Below, piece after piece: positions 35,317 through 42,876 of a stretch of DNA of 64,000 nt; position 1 is the first letter of the stretch, and every line of letters starts with the position of its first letter. The stretch is from Alistipes sp. (GTDB taxonomy: Bacteria; Bacteroidota; Bacteroidia; Bacteroidales; Rikenellaceae): contig JAHHQK010000002.1 of NCBI GenBank assembly GCA_020026435.1, positions 62,001-126,000 of the forward strand, read 5' to 3'. Both the position numbers and the translations under genes were made by a program. The notes beneath the pieces were generated by a model that searched no databases, was not told the origin of the DNA, and worked only from the letters and a program-made list of their open reading frames with translations.

Positions 35317-38115
35317 TTAGTTTGGCGACACATATTTGTAGATTGCTCTTTCCCGGACTATATAGAGATCTCCATAGATGTAGAACAGCCCCAGGACGCT
35401 CTCCCCGGAGGCTTCCGTATTGCCTATGTATTGATGTGCATAGGTATGCAGATCGCAGATTGTTGGCGAGTCTCCAGCAAAGGCAATATCCGCCAACGTG
35501 TGGTCACAATAAGTCGCGACATCACCGATACGTGCAATGAAGATATGATCGGTAATCGAAGTGCGCCGGTACAGGTTAAGCGAACCGTTCTCGTTGATGA
35601 GCATATATTTGTCCGAAATGGATACGATATGTTTGCCGGCCCCGATCTTGGTAAAGCCTGAAATCTGGTGATAACGGCTATCATTGAACCCCGCCTCACG
35701 CGAAGTGCAGATGGTGAGGCAACCGTTCGTATAATCGACATGCACAAGATCTCCATAAAACTGGACATAGTTCAGTCCTCTATGATACACAGATTCCTCT
35801 CCGGCAGAATGCAGTTCCGGTTGCTGGAAGTAGAGGTAATAACTTCGGGAACCATCAACGCGATTGATGGTATAACCCTGCACCAACAACGAAAAATAGC
35901 CGCTTCGATAGGTAGCCCAACCCTGATATGTCTCCGGATAAATACTCATCACCTGTTGCACCGTACCACGATGGTCGCAATAGTAGAAGGTCTTGTTCTC
36001 CTCCCGCACAAAGCCCTCTTCAGCCGGGAAAATATCAAAAGGATGCGAAGATCGATAGATTTCCCGCAAGGATCGCGAAATGACATCAAAGACGAAAAGC
36101 CGTCTGTCTGCACTCTGCACAAGCAGGAAATTCAGGCAACGGATGATCCTCTTCACCGTAAAAGGCATTTCGACAATCTTGATACAGTCATCACCTTCAG
36201 AAGGTTGGTCGCTCTCGATCAGGCCCGGCATCTCCGTAAGTTCGCAGTTACTCATATCTTCAACTGCCGATAATTCAATGGAATTTACCGAATAGGCCGC
36301 CTTCAGATATTTGTCATCGCATAATACGGTATTCATATCAAGATGTGCCGAGGTAAAGACATCACCGGCGAGTCGCTTGCTCGGCAGTTGTTTGTAGCGT
36401 AACGCGCCCTGAACAATATGGCCGACAAGCGTATCGTAGTCGTTCCGACCCTTCGTATGCCACAAGCGTGTAGGGTTGCCATCCGCATCAATAAAATAGA
36501 GCGCATAAAGCAAACGATCATTCGGCACATCCGGGATGTCGCTTACCGGAAGCGTGATATTCATCTCCACATTGTTGGCCGGATTTATAAGACTCTCCAG
36601 ATGCAAGCCTTTATCATAGACCTCTCCGGCATCAATCGTTATATTCATTGCCGAGAAGGTGGCATTCTCCATATGTCCCGAGGTAGAGCCGATACGATCG
36701 CTATCCGAGTAGTTGATCTTTCCGATGAGTGTTTGTCGGAAGTAGAACTGCCAGGTGCCGTCCTTGGGAATTCCGGCAATTTCGATTTTGATGTTCTGTT
36801 CGGCTCCGGTTTTAACCTCAGACACGATATCTGTTTCTGCACTTGACCAGGCTCCCGATTCCGTAAGATAATAGATTGCGCCAGCGGCTACAAGGCGCAC
36901 ACCATAGTGTACGCTTACGGAATAGTTCTCCGAGGGCGGTGAGTAAATACCCCAGCTCCATTGGCGATGATAGGTCTTGATGGAGAACTCCCATGCTATA
37001 GGATAATTGCACTGCCTGACCTCCCGTCCTGCCGTATAGATACTCTCGCCCTGGTGGGCATCATCTCCGCAGAAACACAAACTGTCACCGCTTTCGGTGA
37101 AGTCCAGGAATCCATAAGGATCATTCCACATCTCCTTATCGAAGAACCCCAGGCGGCCGGCAATGTTGTCGAGCGATTTGTTTTTGACATTGACCGTGAT
37201 TCTGCGCAATGCAGGGACAATATCAAGCGTGCTCTCACCCATAACATAGATGCCGCGACTCCACATATTTTCCATGATATCACGCCCTGCGGAGGTAACT
37301 ACGGCAACACTCGGCTCGGCGACAAGACGCGTTGCCTCGTTGTCTGTGGCAATGATACCCTGAGGCAGTTCAGAGCCGATCTCAAAGAATGTGACGGGCC
37401 GGGAGGTTTGGTACAACGATATGGCCCGGCGAATGTGTAACGCACCACTCGACTGGAAAATCTGTCCGGCAAATGGCAAAAGACAGAGTTCCAGAATATC
37501 GCGGTAGGTCGGCTTCTCATAGACATAGTAGAGTCTTTCCAGGTCGATGTAGGTCTGCGTGAGCAGGGAAAGGCTTTCGTTCATACCATCGGCATAAAGA
37601 TCGAGCCAATCCGAGATTGGCATATCCAACTCCATCAGCTCCAGGCTACGCGACATCAACTCAAACAACGATTTCCGGCCCGATACACCGATCGTCATCA
37701 GATCGTAGAAGAGATAACTTGACAGGAGATTGAAACCATCGACTGCCTTGATCGTAACCGTATAGGGAGGGGCTGTGAAACTCTCCGAATAGAGATCGGC
37801 AGTGACGAAGCCTCGCCAATAGAGTGCGCCACCACGATAGACCGATACACGAAATTGTCGCGGATCGGAAGTAAACAATGAGAGATAGTGAAAATTCTGT
37901 GTGCAGAGAATATTGATACTTGCCTCCGAAGCCTTGATCGGGGCATAGAACTCATCTCCCCGTTTCTCCCAAGTGATCTTCAACGGATCATCTCCATCGA
38001 ATGTCATCTCCTCAGCAGATGCCGTATAGCCACGCTCGGCAATCTCTACGCGCCACAGCACCCCGAAATGCTTGCTTCGCATCTCGGCATAGTATTTCAA
38101 GCCAAAGTCTGCCAT
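35317..38115 (-). CDS. Large phage tail-tip/baseplate protein
   Basis: This 932-residue protein opens MADFGLKYYAEMRSKHFGVL, then WRVEIAERGYTASAEEMTFD, DDPLKITWEKRGDEFYAPIK and FRVSVYRGGALYWRGFVTAD, a pattern shared by large Bacteroides phage tail-tip proteins encoded between tape measure and fibre genes. The rest is beta-rich (LLPFAGQIFQSSGALHIRRA, ITVNVKNKSLDNIAG), ending in a propeller-like repeat region (about 690-930, FPAEEGFVREENKTFYYCDH, INRVDGSRSYYLYFQQPELH). I assign it to the tail tip or baseplate from position and length; it may bind a glycan receptor. Confidence 0.7.
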   Translation of the reverse strand: MADFGLKYYAEMRSKHFGVLWRVEIAERGYTASAEEMTFDGDDPLKITWEKRGDEFYAPIKASEASINILCTQNFHYLSLFTSDPRQFRVSVYRGGALYWRGFVTADLYSESFTAPPYTVTIKAVDGFNLLSSYLFYDLMTIGVSGRKSLFELMSRSLELMELDMPISDWLDLYADGMNESLSLLTQTYIDLERLYYVYEKPTYRDILELCLLPFAGQIFQSSGALHIRRAISLYQTSRPVTFFEIGSELPQGIIATDNEATRLVAEPSVAVVTSAGRDIMENMWSRGIYVMGESTLDIVPALRRITVNVKNKSLDNIAGRLGFFDKEMWNDPYGFLDFTESGDSLCFCGDDAHQGESIYTAGREVRQCNYPIAWEFSIKTYHRQWSWGIYSPPSENYSVSVHYGVRLVAAGAIYYLTESGAWSSAETDIVSEVKTGAEQNIKIEIAGIPKDGTWQFYFRQTLIGKINYSDSDRIGSTSGHMENATFSAMNITIDAGEVYDKGLHLESLINPANNVEMNITLPVSDIPDVPNDRLLYALYFIDADGNPTRLWHTKGRNDYDTLVGHIVQGALRYKQLPSKRLAGDVFTSAHLDMNTVLCDDKYLKAAYSVNSIELSAVEDMSNCELTEMPGLIESDQPSEGDDCIKIVEMPFTVKRIIRCLNFLLVQSADRRLFVFDVISRSLREIYRSSHPFDIFPAEEGFVREENKTFYYCDHRGTVQQVMSIYPETYQGWATYRSGYFSLLVQGYTINRVDGSRSYYLYFQQPELHSAGEESVYHRGLNYVQFYGDLVHVDYTNGCLTICTSREAGFNDSRYHQISGFTKIGAGKHIVSISDKYMLINENGSLNLYRRTSITDHIFIARIGDVATYCDHTLADIAFAGDSPTICDLHTYAHQYIGNTEASGESVLGLFYIYGDLYIVRERAIYKYVSPN

Positions 38116-38232
38116 ACATCTCCGTTTGGAGGTAAAAGTAGTTGTTCACGGCCTACTGACAGACGAACACTGTTCACCTATAAAAAACCGAGACCTGTTG
38201 CCAGTCTCGGTTGCGGGAGGGAACAACAAATA

Positions 38233-38418
38233 TCACCCTATCCGTACCCAGGAGTCTGCTTCGGGAATGACAGCCAGCCCGCCCCATGTCCCGTGCAGTT
38301 GTCCGAGGGAATCGATCATCTCAACGACTCCCTCACGACCATCATAGCGGTCGTCCTCACCTTCAAGATGGATGATCCGGATGCGGTCACCAATCTTAAT
38401 GTTTTCGCTCTTTGCCAT
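38233..38418 (-). CDS. DUF4314-type small protein
   Basis: The 61-residue protein MAKSENIKIGDRIRIIHLEG continues DDRYDGREGVVEMIDSLGQL and HGTWGGLAVIPEADSW. The IKIGDRIRI...M.GE...Y.G..GVV...D..GQLHGTWGGLAVIPE pattern is that of DUF4314, a small SH3-like barrel found in phages and mobile elements with no known role. It is last of three short genes read from the promoter at 38905. Confidence 0.8.
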   Translation of the reverse strand: MAKSENIKIGDRIRIIHLEGEDDRYDGREGVVEMIDSLGQLHGTWGGLAVIPEADSWVRIG

Positions 38419-38421
38419 ATG

Positions 38422-38634
38422 TTATTGGTTTCTGTCTTCACATTTCCATAGCTCCGCAAGCGCAGCGCGAATCTCATCATTAATCCTTTTGTTGGCCGCA
38501 AGAAGTTCATCATAACGTCTTGTACAACTTTGCATCCTGGCACGCAGGTAGGTCATCTCCTCACGATTCCTTTCGAACTCGGCCTCAAGGCGGTCGATCT
38601 TGTGATGTATATGCGTTACCATCTCTAAATGCAT
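38422..38634 (-). CDS. Small coiled-coil protein, unknown
   Basis: A 70-residue charged, helical protein (HHKIDRLEAEFERNREEMTY, RRYDELLAANKRINDEIRAA). Heptad-like spacing indicates a coiled coil. It lies 3 bp upstream of the DUF4314 gene and 1 bp downstream of the previous small gene. No family is recognised. Confidence 0.6.
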   Translation of the reverse strand: MHLEMVTHIHHKIDRLEAEFERNREEMTYLRARMQSCTRRYDELLAANKRINDEIRAALAELWKCEDRNQ

Positions 38635-38635
38635 T

Positions 38636-38872
38636 TTACTTCCAGCGACCTATACTGTTATCGAATATGTCACAGATCTGCTTCAAAGCCGTACGCTCTT
38701 CTTCATAAAGACAGCACACGAAATCATCGTTACTATAATAGCAACCATCGTCTTCCGGCTCATCGAAACAACGCTCATTAGCTACCCCGAGTATCGCCTC
38801 CATTGCTTGTAATTGATGCGGAGTTATTCCACTGATTGTATAAGTACCGGATTTGGTAATCGTAATTTTCAT
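38636..38872 (-). CDS. Small acidic protein, unknown
   Basis: A 78-residue protein starting MKITITKSGTYTISGITPHQ and continuing LQAMEAILGVANERCFDEPE, with four cysteines (ERCF, DDGCYY, VCCLY, KQICD). I do not recognise a family. It is the first of three small genes following a good promoter, transcribed toward the tail-tip gene. Confidence 0.6.
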   Translation of the reverse strand: MKITITKSGTYTISGITPHQLQAMEAILGVANERCFDEPEDDGCYYSNDDFVCCLYEEERTALKQICDIFDNSIGRWK

Positions 38873-38904
38873 AACTCACTATGCTTTAATCATTTGATGT
38901 GCCA

Positions 38905-38936
38905 CAAACATAACACCTCCTTTTGAGAAACGCAAG
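38905..38936 (-). promoter_or_regulatory. Internal phage promoter before three small genes
   Basis: On the minus strand CTTG (38933-38936), a 20-nt spacer and TATGTTTG (38905-38912) match the Bacteroidetes consensus with one change in the -33 box. The start would be near 38899, before the ATG at 38872. It separates the methyltransferase genes from the small genes. Confidence 0.6.
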
Positions 38937-38971
38937 TTAATACGCTACTTATTCCCCTTATTGGCAATCAT

Positions 38972-40132
38972 TTACAGATCATAGGCAAAGTTATCGGACT
39001 TTTCCAATCTCTCTATTTCCCGGATAGTTGATATGATGCGATAGAAGACCTGCGGGACAATGGCATTGCCGTAGCATTTGATCGCCTGCGTGCGCCAACG
39101 CACGGCTACATCTCCTCGATGCTTGCGCCCGGTGCAACCTTTAAAAACGGCCGCAGGATCCAACCATTCGGAAAACCCATCATCTCCTCTACATACAGGG
39201 GATTGAGTCGGGAAATTGTCCCAGTCTGGTATGGTGTGTAACATTTGATATGAGTTGTCGAGTCGTCGTTGTTCCCGAGCATATGACAATTCGCTGTTTC
39301 CTGTTCCCGAGGGGCTGGAAGTAAATCCATTGCACTCAATCGACCCAAACTTACACCTCCTTCTGTCCCTCGGCCGCTGATTTTCCTCAGAAGTCCCGAC
39401 ACATTGACTATGTAGCGGTCGTTTACTCCTATTATGCTGCCCATTGTTGCATCGCTTGCCGTTGGTGTCGGCAACATTCCCCGTAGATACGCCCCTGCAA
39501 GATTGTTGCGCCTGATTTGTGAAGGCGGCATCGATGAGTTCTGTGCATCGCACGTTGTCGGAGTCGGCAATAATACTTTGCGAGACCCCGGTTTGGTGAG
39601 ATCCTCTATCTCCTTCCCGTTTTGTATTGCTACAGAGGTGTGCAACAAACCAGGTTCGGTATCGTTGATGCGGTGCGTCGACACCGCAAGCTGGAAGTAT
39701 ATACGGTTGTACTTCGTAGCCTTCAATTTCCAAATCAGCACACACCTGCTCGAATACCAGTCCTTGCGACCAATTAACAATTCCGAGAACATTCTCGCCC
39801 ACGACCCAGCCGGGACGTATCTCATGTATTGCTCTAAGCATTTGCGGCCAGAGATATCGGTTATCTTCCGTCCCTTTTCTCTTGCCTGCAATGCTGAATG
39901 GCTGGCAAGGGAAACCTCCGGTGAGGACATCGATGCGTCCTCTCCAAGGAATAAAGTCTGTATTTCTGATATCAACATATTGTATGGCATTGGGGTAATG
40001 GTAGTGAAGTACCGCACGGCAGAATGGATCAATCTCACAATTGAATAGATTCTCAAAGCCTGCCCAATCGGCAGCGACTTCAAAGCCACCTATACCACTG
40101 AAGAGTGATGCATGAGTCATCTTTGTGGCCAT
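38972..40132 (-). CDS. Phage DNA cytosine-5 methyltransferase
   Basis: The 386-residue enzyme has the m5C methyltransferase motifs in order: ASLFSGIGGFEVAADWAGF (motif I, AdoMet), GGFPCQPFSIAGKRKG (motif IV, catalytic Cys), VVGENVLGIVNW (motif VI, Glu), HQRYRTWFVAHL (motif VIII) and SIKCYGNAIVPQV-like KCYGNAIVPQVFYRI (motif X). The middle (about 170-300) is an unusual polar stretch (NTKREGDRGSHQTGVSQS), presumably target recognition. It probably modifies phage DNA to evade restriction. The next gene upstream, an adenine methyltransferase, ends 4 bp away. About 980 nt of it is also open in another frame on the same strand (39106-40089). Confidence 0.92.
   Translation of the reverse strand: MATKMTHASLFSGIGGFEVAADWAGFENLFNCEIDPFCRAVLHYHYPNAIQYVDIRNTDFIPWRGRIDVLTGGFPCQPFSIAGKRKGTEDNRYLWPQMLRAIHEIRPGWVVGENVLGIVNWSQGLVFEQVCADLEIEGYEVQPYILPACGVDAPHQRYRTWFVAHLCSNTKREGDRGSHQTGVSQSIIADSDNVRCTELIDAAFTNQAQQSCRGVSTGNVADTNGKRCNNGQHNRSKRPLHSQCVGTSEENQRPRDRRRCKFGSIECNGFTSSPSGTGNSELSYAREQRRLDNSYQMLHTIPDWDNFPTQSPVCRGDDGFSEWLDPAAVFKGCTGRKHRGDVAVRWRTQAIKCYGNAIVPQVFYRIISTIREIERLEKSDNFAYDL
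39106..40089 (-). CDS. Overlapping ORF inside the cytosine methyltransferase gene, same strand, other frame
   Basis: A 327-codon frame, shifted relative to the methyltransferase, reads through most of it. It does not look like a random shadow: EKGRKITDISGRKCLEQY, GSWARMFSELLIGRKDWYSS, CVLIWKLKATKYNRIYFQLA, then LLPTPTTCDAQ and MLPTPTASDA, and finally LNPLYVEEMMGFPNGWILRP. I recall such motif strings (SGRKCLE, GSWARTF, WKLKGTKYNRLYFQL, LPTPTA, LNPxFVEEMMGFP) from Bacteroides phage proteins of this kind. The start is uncertain (ATG at 40089). It may be an overlapping gene of unknown function or the relic of an alternative C-terminal region. Confidence 0.5.
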   Translation of the reverse strand: MALKSLPIGQALRIYSIVRLIHSAVRYFTTITPMPYNMLISEIQTLFLGEDASMSSPEVSLASHSALQAREKGRKITDISGRKCLEQYMRYVPAGSWARMFSELLIGRKDWYSSRCVLIWKLKATKYNRIYFQLAVSTHRINDTEPGLLHTSVAIQNGKEIEDLTKPGSRKVLLPTPTTCDAQNSSMPPSQIRRNNLAGAYLRGMLPTPTASDATMGSIIGVNDRYIVNVSGLLRKISGRGTEGGVSLGRLSAMDLLPAPREQETANCHMLGNNDDSTTHIKCYTPYQTGTISRLNPLYVEEMMGFPNGWILRPFLKVAPGASIEEM

Positions 40133-40136
40133 AGTG

Positions 40137-40910
40137 TCAATAGTTTGTTGTTATCCACTCCTCCTGACGGCGACGCGAGACTTTCGATGCAGTAATGGTT
40201 CGCTCGATACGGTGGATATGCCAACCGTATTCCCGGACATACTGCTCAATGAGCCGATGAGGGAACATCGTCAGCATAAACTTTCCCTTGACCTTTGCAA
40301 GCGTGTCGAGCGAGTGTTGAAAATCCTCCTCGTTGAACGTGCCATTGTAATGCCCGCAATCACTTCCCACATAGGGAGGATCGACAAAATGGAATGCCCG
40401 ATCGCAATCATAACGGCGGATAAGATTCGTGCCATCCTCGCATTCAACGGTCACATTCTCCAGGCGCGAACACAACTCCTCGGTAAAGGCATCTTTGGCA
40501 TTGCGCAATTTCTGTGAGGTCGTGCCGGTTCGGTCGTATCCGAATGTACCGTCAAGCATACTTGCAAAACCCAACTTCGAACATACCCATACGGCCCAGG
40601 CCCGTTCCACGGGCGTGAAGAACATCGGATGTTGATTGATGTGTTTGGCGTGTGCATGGATTTCGCGGCTATGAAGCGTAGAATCGATCATCTCTTTGAG
40701 TGCCGCATACTTCTGTTGCGCCACACGGTAAAAATTCACCAACTCGGTGTTGGTGTCATTGATCACCTCACAGTCTGCCGGAAACTTGGCAAAGAGCACG
40801 GCACATCCGCCACAAAAGGCCTCGGTATATAACGAGTGGTCGGGAATAAGCGGCAGAATATGCTTCAGGAGAGTCTGCTTCCCTCCATAGTAAGATATGG
40901 GAGTCTTCAT
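40137..40910 (-). CDS. Phage D12-class adenine-N6 DNA methyltransferase
   Basis: The 257-residue enzyme begins MKTPISYYGGKQTLLKHILP (AdoMet-binding motif with YYGGK), has EAFCGGCAVLFAKFP, a NDTNTELVNFYR strand and catalytic HFVDPPYVGSDCGHYNG (DPPY). This is the D12/Dam class methylating adenine N6. Its ATG directly follows the TAG stop of the spanin-like lipoprotein in the same frame. With the cytosine methyltransferase just downstream, it probably protects phage DNA from host restriction. Confidence 0.92.
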   Translation of the reverse strand: MKTPISYYGGKQTLLKHILPLIPDHSLYTEAFCGGCAVLFAKFPADCEVINDTNTELVNFYRVAQQKYAALKEMIDSTLHSREIHAHAKHINQHPMFFTPVERAWAVWVCSKLGFASMLDGTFGYDRTGTTSQKLRNAKDAFTEELCSRLENVTVECEDGTNLIRRYDCDRAFHFVDPPYVGSDCGHYNGTFNEEDFQHSLDTLAKVKGKFMLTMFPHRLIEQYVREYGWHIHRIERTITASKVSRRRQEEWITTNY

Positions 40911-41396
40911 CTAAAACTTCAATTTCAGGATTAACAGTAACAGCAACAACGCCACAAGTGAAACTGCAAGCCACTTGAGCCAAAGCATCCCTGCAGTGTT
41001 GGGGCACTCATCGACTTGCGACTGCTCCTCGTTGCGCGCTGCTGTATTGATACGGCTTCGCGAAATGCTGTCCGTATGGGTCGTTCGATCAAGAGCAGTT
41101 TCAATCTTGGTGTGAATAATGCGCTTCGGGGTCGGATGCGACACCGACACTTCGGACATCAGGTCTTTGGCAACAAGCGTATCGGTGGGCGGCAACTGCG
41201 GTCGTGGAAAGTCCGAATACTCGATGATCGTCTGATGGAGCGTTGCCGTCATATGTTCCATCTGCTCATGGATAAGACGCACAAGAGTCGAGTCCGAGAT
41301 TTCCATTGCTGTATGCTGGTGCGTCTGCACATTGCGCAGGGGCGAACACCCGGGCATTAGAACAATCGCAAGAATAAGGATTATTTTTTCACACAT
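40911..41396 (-). CDS. Lipoprotein with C-terminal membrane helix: unimolecular spanin candidate
   Basis: The 161-residue protein has an N-terminal lipobox (IILILAIVLMPGCSPLR; Cys at residue 17), a polar periplasm-sized middle (SDSTLVRLIHEQMEHMTATL) and a strongly hydrophobic C-terminal helix (WLKWLAVSLVALLLLLLILK, ending KLKF). This is the architecture of a unimolecular spanin: outer-membrane lipid anchor at one end and inner-membrane helix at the other, fusing the membranes at lysis. The family is inferred from architecture only. It overlaps the preceding small gene by 16 bp and ends in TAG just before the adenine methyltransferase ATG. Confidence 0.6.
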   Translation of the reverse strand: MCEKIILILAIVLMPGCSPLRNVQTHQHTAMEISDSTLVRLIHEQMEHMTATLHQTIIEYSDFPRPQLPPTDTLVAKDLMSEVSVSHPTPKRIIHTKIETALDRTTHTDSISRSRINTAARNEEQSQVDECPNTAGMLWLKWLAVSLVALLLLLLILKLKF

Positions 41397-41662
41397 TGCA
41401 TCATCTGCTTTACTCGTTTCTGCCGTTCTTCAAGAGTCATCATATTGTTGGAGGGGACATTATCCCATGGCATCGGGAACATCTCCACCATCGGTTTCCG
41501 GTCTTTGCGCTCCAGCTGGATACTCGTCAGTACCCACACCGACCACCGCTCTCGCTCCCAGTCCTGACGCTCGCGATCGCGTTCCCGTTTGGCCCAGCCC
41601 AACCAGGCATATGAAAACTCAGCCGGTGTCAAGGATTCGAATACATCGGGATGCAGTCCCAT
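41381..41662 (-). CDS. Small Trp-rich tail protein downstream of tail chaperone
   Basis: The 93-residue protein (MGLHPDVFESLTPAEFSYAW, LGWAKRERDRERQDWERERW) is like the short Trp-rich proteins found between tail chaperone and tape measure in siphophages. The frame is open upstream of this ATG and reads TYERWYAIGVGQ, which looks like part of the same domain, back to a TGA that ends the chaperone gene in the same frame. The true N-terminus is therefore doubtful; see the separate finding. Confidence 0.65.
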   Translation of the reverse strand: MGLHPDVFESLTPAEFSYAWLGWAKRERDRERQDWERERWSVWVLTSIQLERKDRKPMVEMFPMPWDNVPSNNMMTLEERQKRVKQMMQCVKK

Positions 41663-41722
41663 TTGTCCGACTCCTATGGCGTACCATCGCTCATAGGTCG
41701 CAGGCTGGTGCTCTTCACCTCT

Positions 41723-42061
41723 TCACTGTTCCGCCGGGAGAATATCTCCCAATCGGTCGGTCAAGGGGGTTATGCTCTCCGCAAAGAGCTCATAGAGTCT
41801 CGGGATGAGTGCGGGTTCATCATCCAGCATATCCCAAACCTCATCTTCCGTATATCGCGTGGTGAGTCCAGAACGGCGTGCGCCCTCGTTCAAGGCCTCC
41901 ATTGTAAGCGAAGCCAGATGATCGAGCAAGGCAAACCCCATATTGTTCCCACCCTCCATTGCGGACTGGAACTCCATACCATATTTGCGAGCGAAATTGT
42001 TAATCACCCGCAACGAGAAATTTACTGGTGTTGCAACCCCTTTGATAAGGATCTCTTTCAT
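41723..42061 (-). CDS. Phage tail assembly chaperone
   Basis: This 112-residue protein (MKEILIKGVATPVNFSLRVI, NNFARKYGMEFQSAMEGG, TEDEVWDMLDDEP) has the size and position of the gpG-like tail chaperone: directly downstream of the tail tube gene (4-bp overlap) and upstream of the W-rich protein. The chaperone family is usually helical and acidic, as here. Many phages make a longer form by frameshift; I see no classic slippery sequence at its end. Confidence 0.75.
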   Translation of the reverse strand: MKEILIKGVATPVNFSLRVINNFARKYGMEFQSAMEGGNNMGFALLDHLASLTMEALNEGARRSGLTTRYTEDEVWDMLDDEPALIPRLYELFAESITPLTDRLGDILPAEQ

Positions 42062-42498
42062 TCCTGTTCGCTATTGGTGGCCGGGGTCAGATCCCCGCTG
42101 CCCGAGAGTGAGAAGTTGTAGGTCGAATTGTCCCCGGCGGGAGTTGAGAGAGAAAAAGAGGTGATATATCCCTCTCCCGAGTAGGTCTTAGTCAGGCCCG
42201 ATACAGGCGATTTGAGCACGACCTTGACGAGTTTCTTGGCGAGCACCAGCGCAAGGACATCCTCCGATGTGTGCGATGTAGCGATTGTAGGGTCGATGAC
42301 CACCAACCCATCCCCGTCTACTGACCAGGTGATGTCGCCAGGGTACTTTTCTTTCCCCTTGGTATCCTTGGTACGGAGATCTTTGAGCTCAAGATCGACT
42401 TTCAACGAATGAGTTGTGGCGTGCAGCGTGGGTTTATCGTCAATGAGGATAATGATATCCTCTCCCTGTACTACCCGTTTGGATGTAGATTCCGGCAT
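42058..42498 (-). CDS. Phage major tail tube protein
   Basis: The 146-residue beta-rich protein starts MPESTSKRVVQGEDIIILID and contains HATTHSLKVDLELKDLRTKD, KEKYPGDITWSVDGDGLVV and GSGDLTPATNSEQE at the end. This matches tail tube proteins of the TP901-1/gpV type in Bacteroidetes phages (VQGxDxxxxxxGKPxAxATSHxLxxxxE pattern). Neighbours on either side, a terminator-like gene and a chaperone, agree. Confidence 0.82.
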   Translation of the reverse strand: MPESTSKRVVQGEDIIILIDDKPTLHATTHSLKVDLELKDLRTKDTKGKEKYPGDITWSVDGDGLVVIDPTIATSHTSEDVLALVLAKKLVKVVLKSPVSGLTKTYSGEGYITSFSLSTPAGDNSTYNFSLSGSGDLTPATNSEQE

Positions 42499-42519
42499 AA
42501 TTCTATTGTTTTTATTGGT

Positions 42520-42876
42520 TTATACAATTCTGAAAAGGAGCGTTACACTGTGTAAATCGCAGTCAGGGAAATACTCCGTACCGCTGGACTTATAGCGACA
42601 ATATTTGCCATCTATCTTCGCGCCTTCCAGTGCTGCAATGGCACGATGTCGCAACTGCTCAACCGAAGCGTAACGATTGTCATAGAAGGTAATTTCAAAT
42701 GTGGTTACATAACCCGCAATCCCCGATAGCGTACGCACGGGTGTCTCCTCCGGCACGGTATAGACGGCAAAAGGCGTGGCTGTACGTTCATCCACCGCTC
42801 CAGCCTGGATGCGTTGTTCCATCTCCGGTAGAGCCGTCTCCAACAAGTGGAGTATTTCGATTTTGAAATCTGTCAT
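42520..42876 (-). CDS. Phage tail terminator/completion protein (DUF3168-like)
   Basis: The 118-residue protein (MTDFKIEILHLLETALPEME, QRIQAGAVDERTATPFAVYT, VTTFEITFYDNRYASVEQLR) has the ATPFAVYTVPEE pattern of DUF3168-type tail completion proteins that cap the tail tube and join it to the head. Its position between the HK97 gp10-like protein and the tail tube supports this. It overlaps its upstream neighbour by 4 bp. Confidence 0.8.
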   Translation of the reverse strand: MTDFKIEILHLLETALPEMEQRIQAGAVDERTATPFAVYTVPEETPVRTLSGIAGYVTTFEITFYDNRYASVEQLRHRAIAALEGAKIDGKYCRYKSSGTEYFPDCDLHSVTLLFRIV

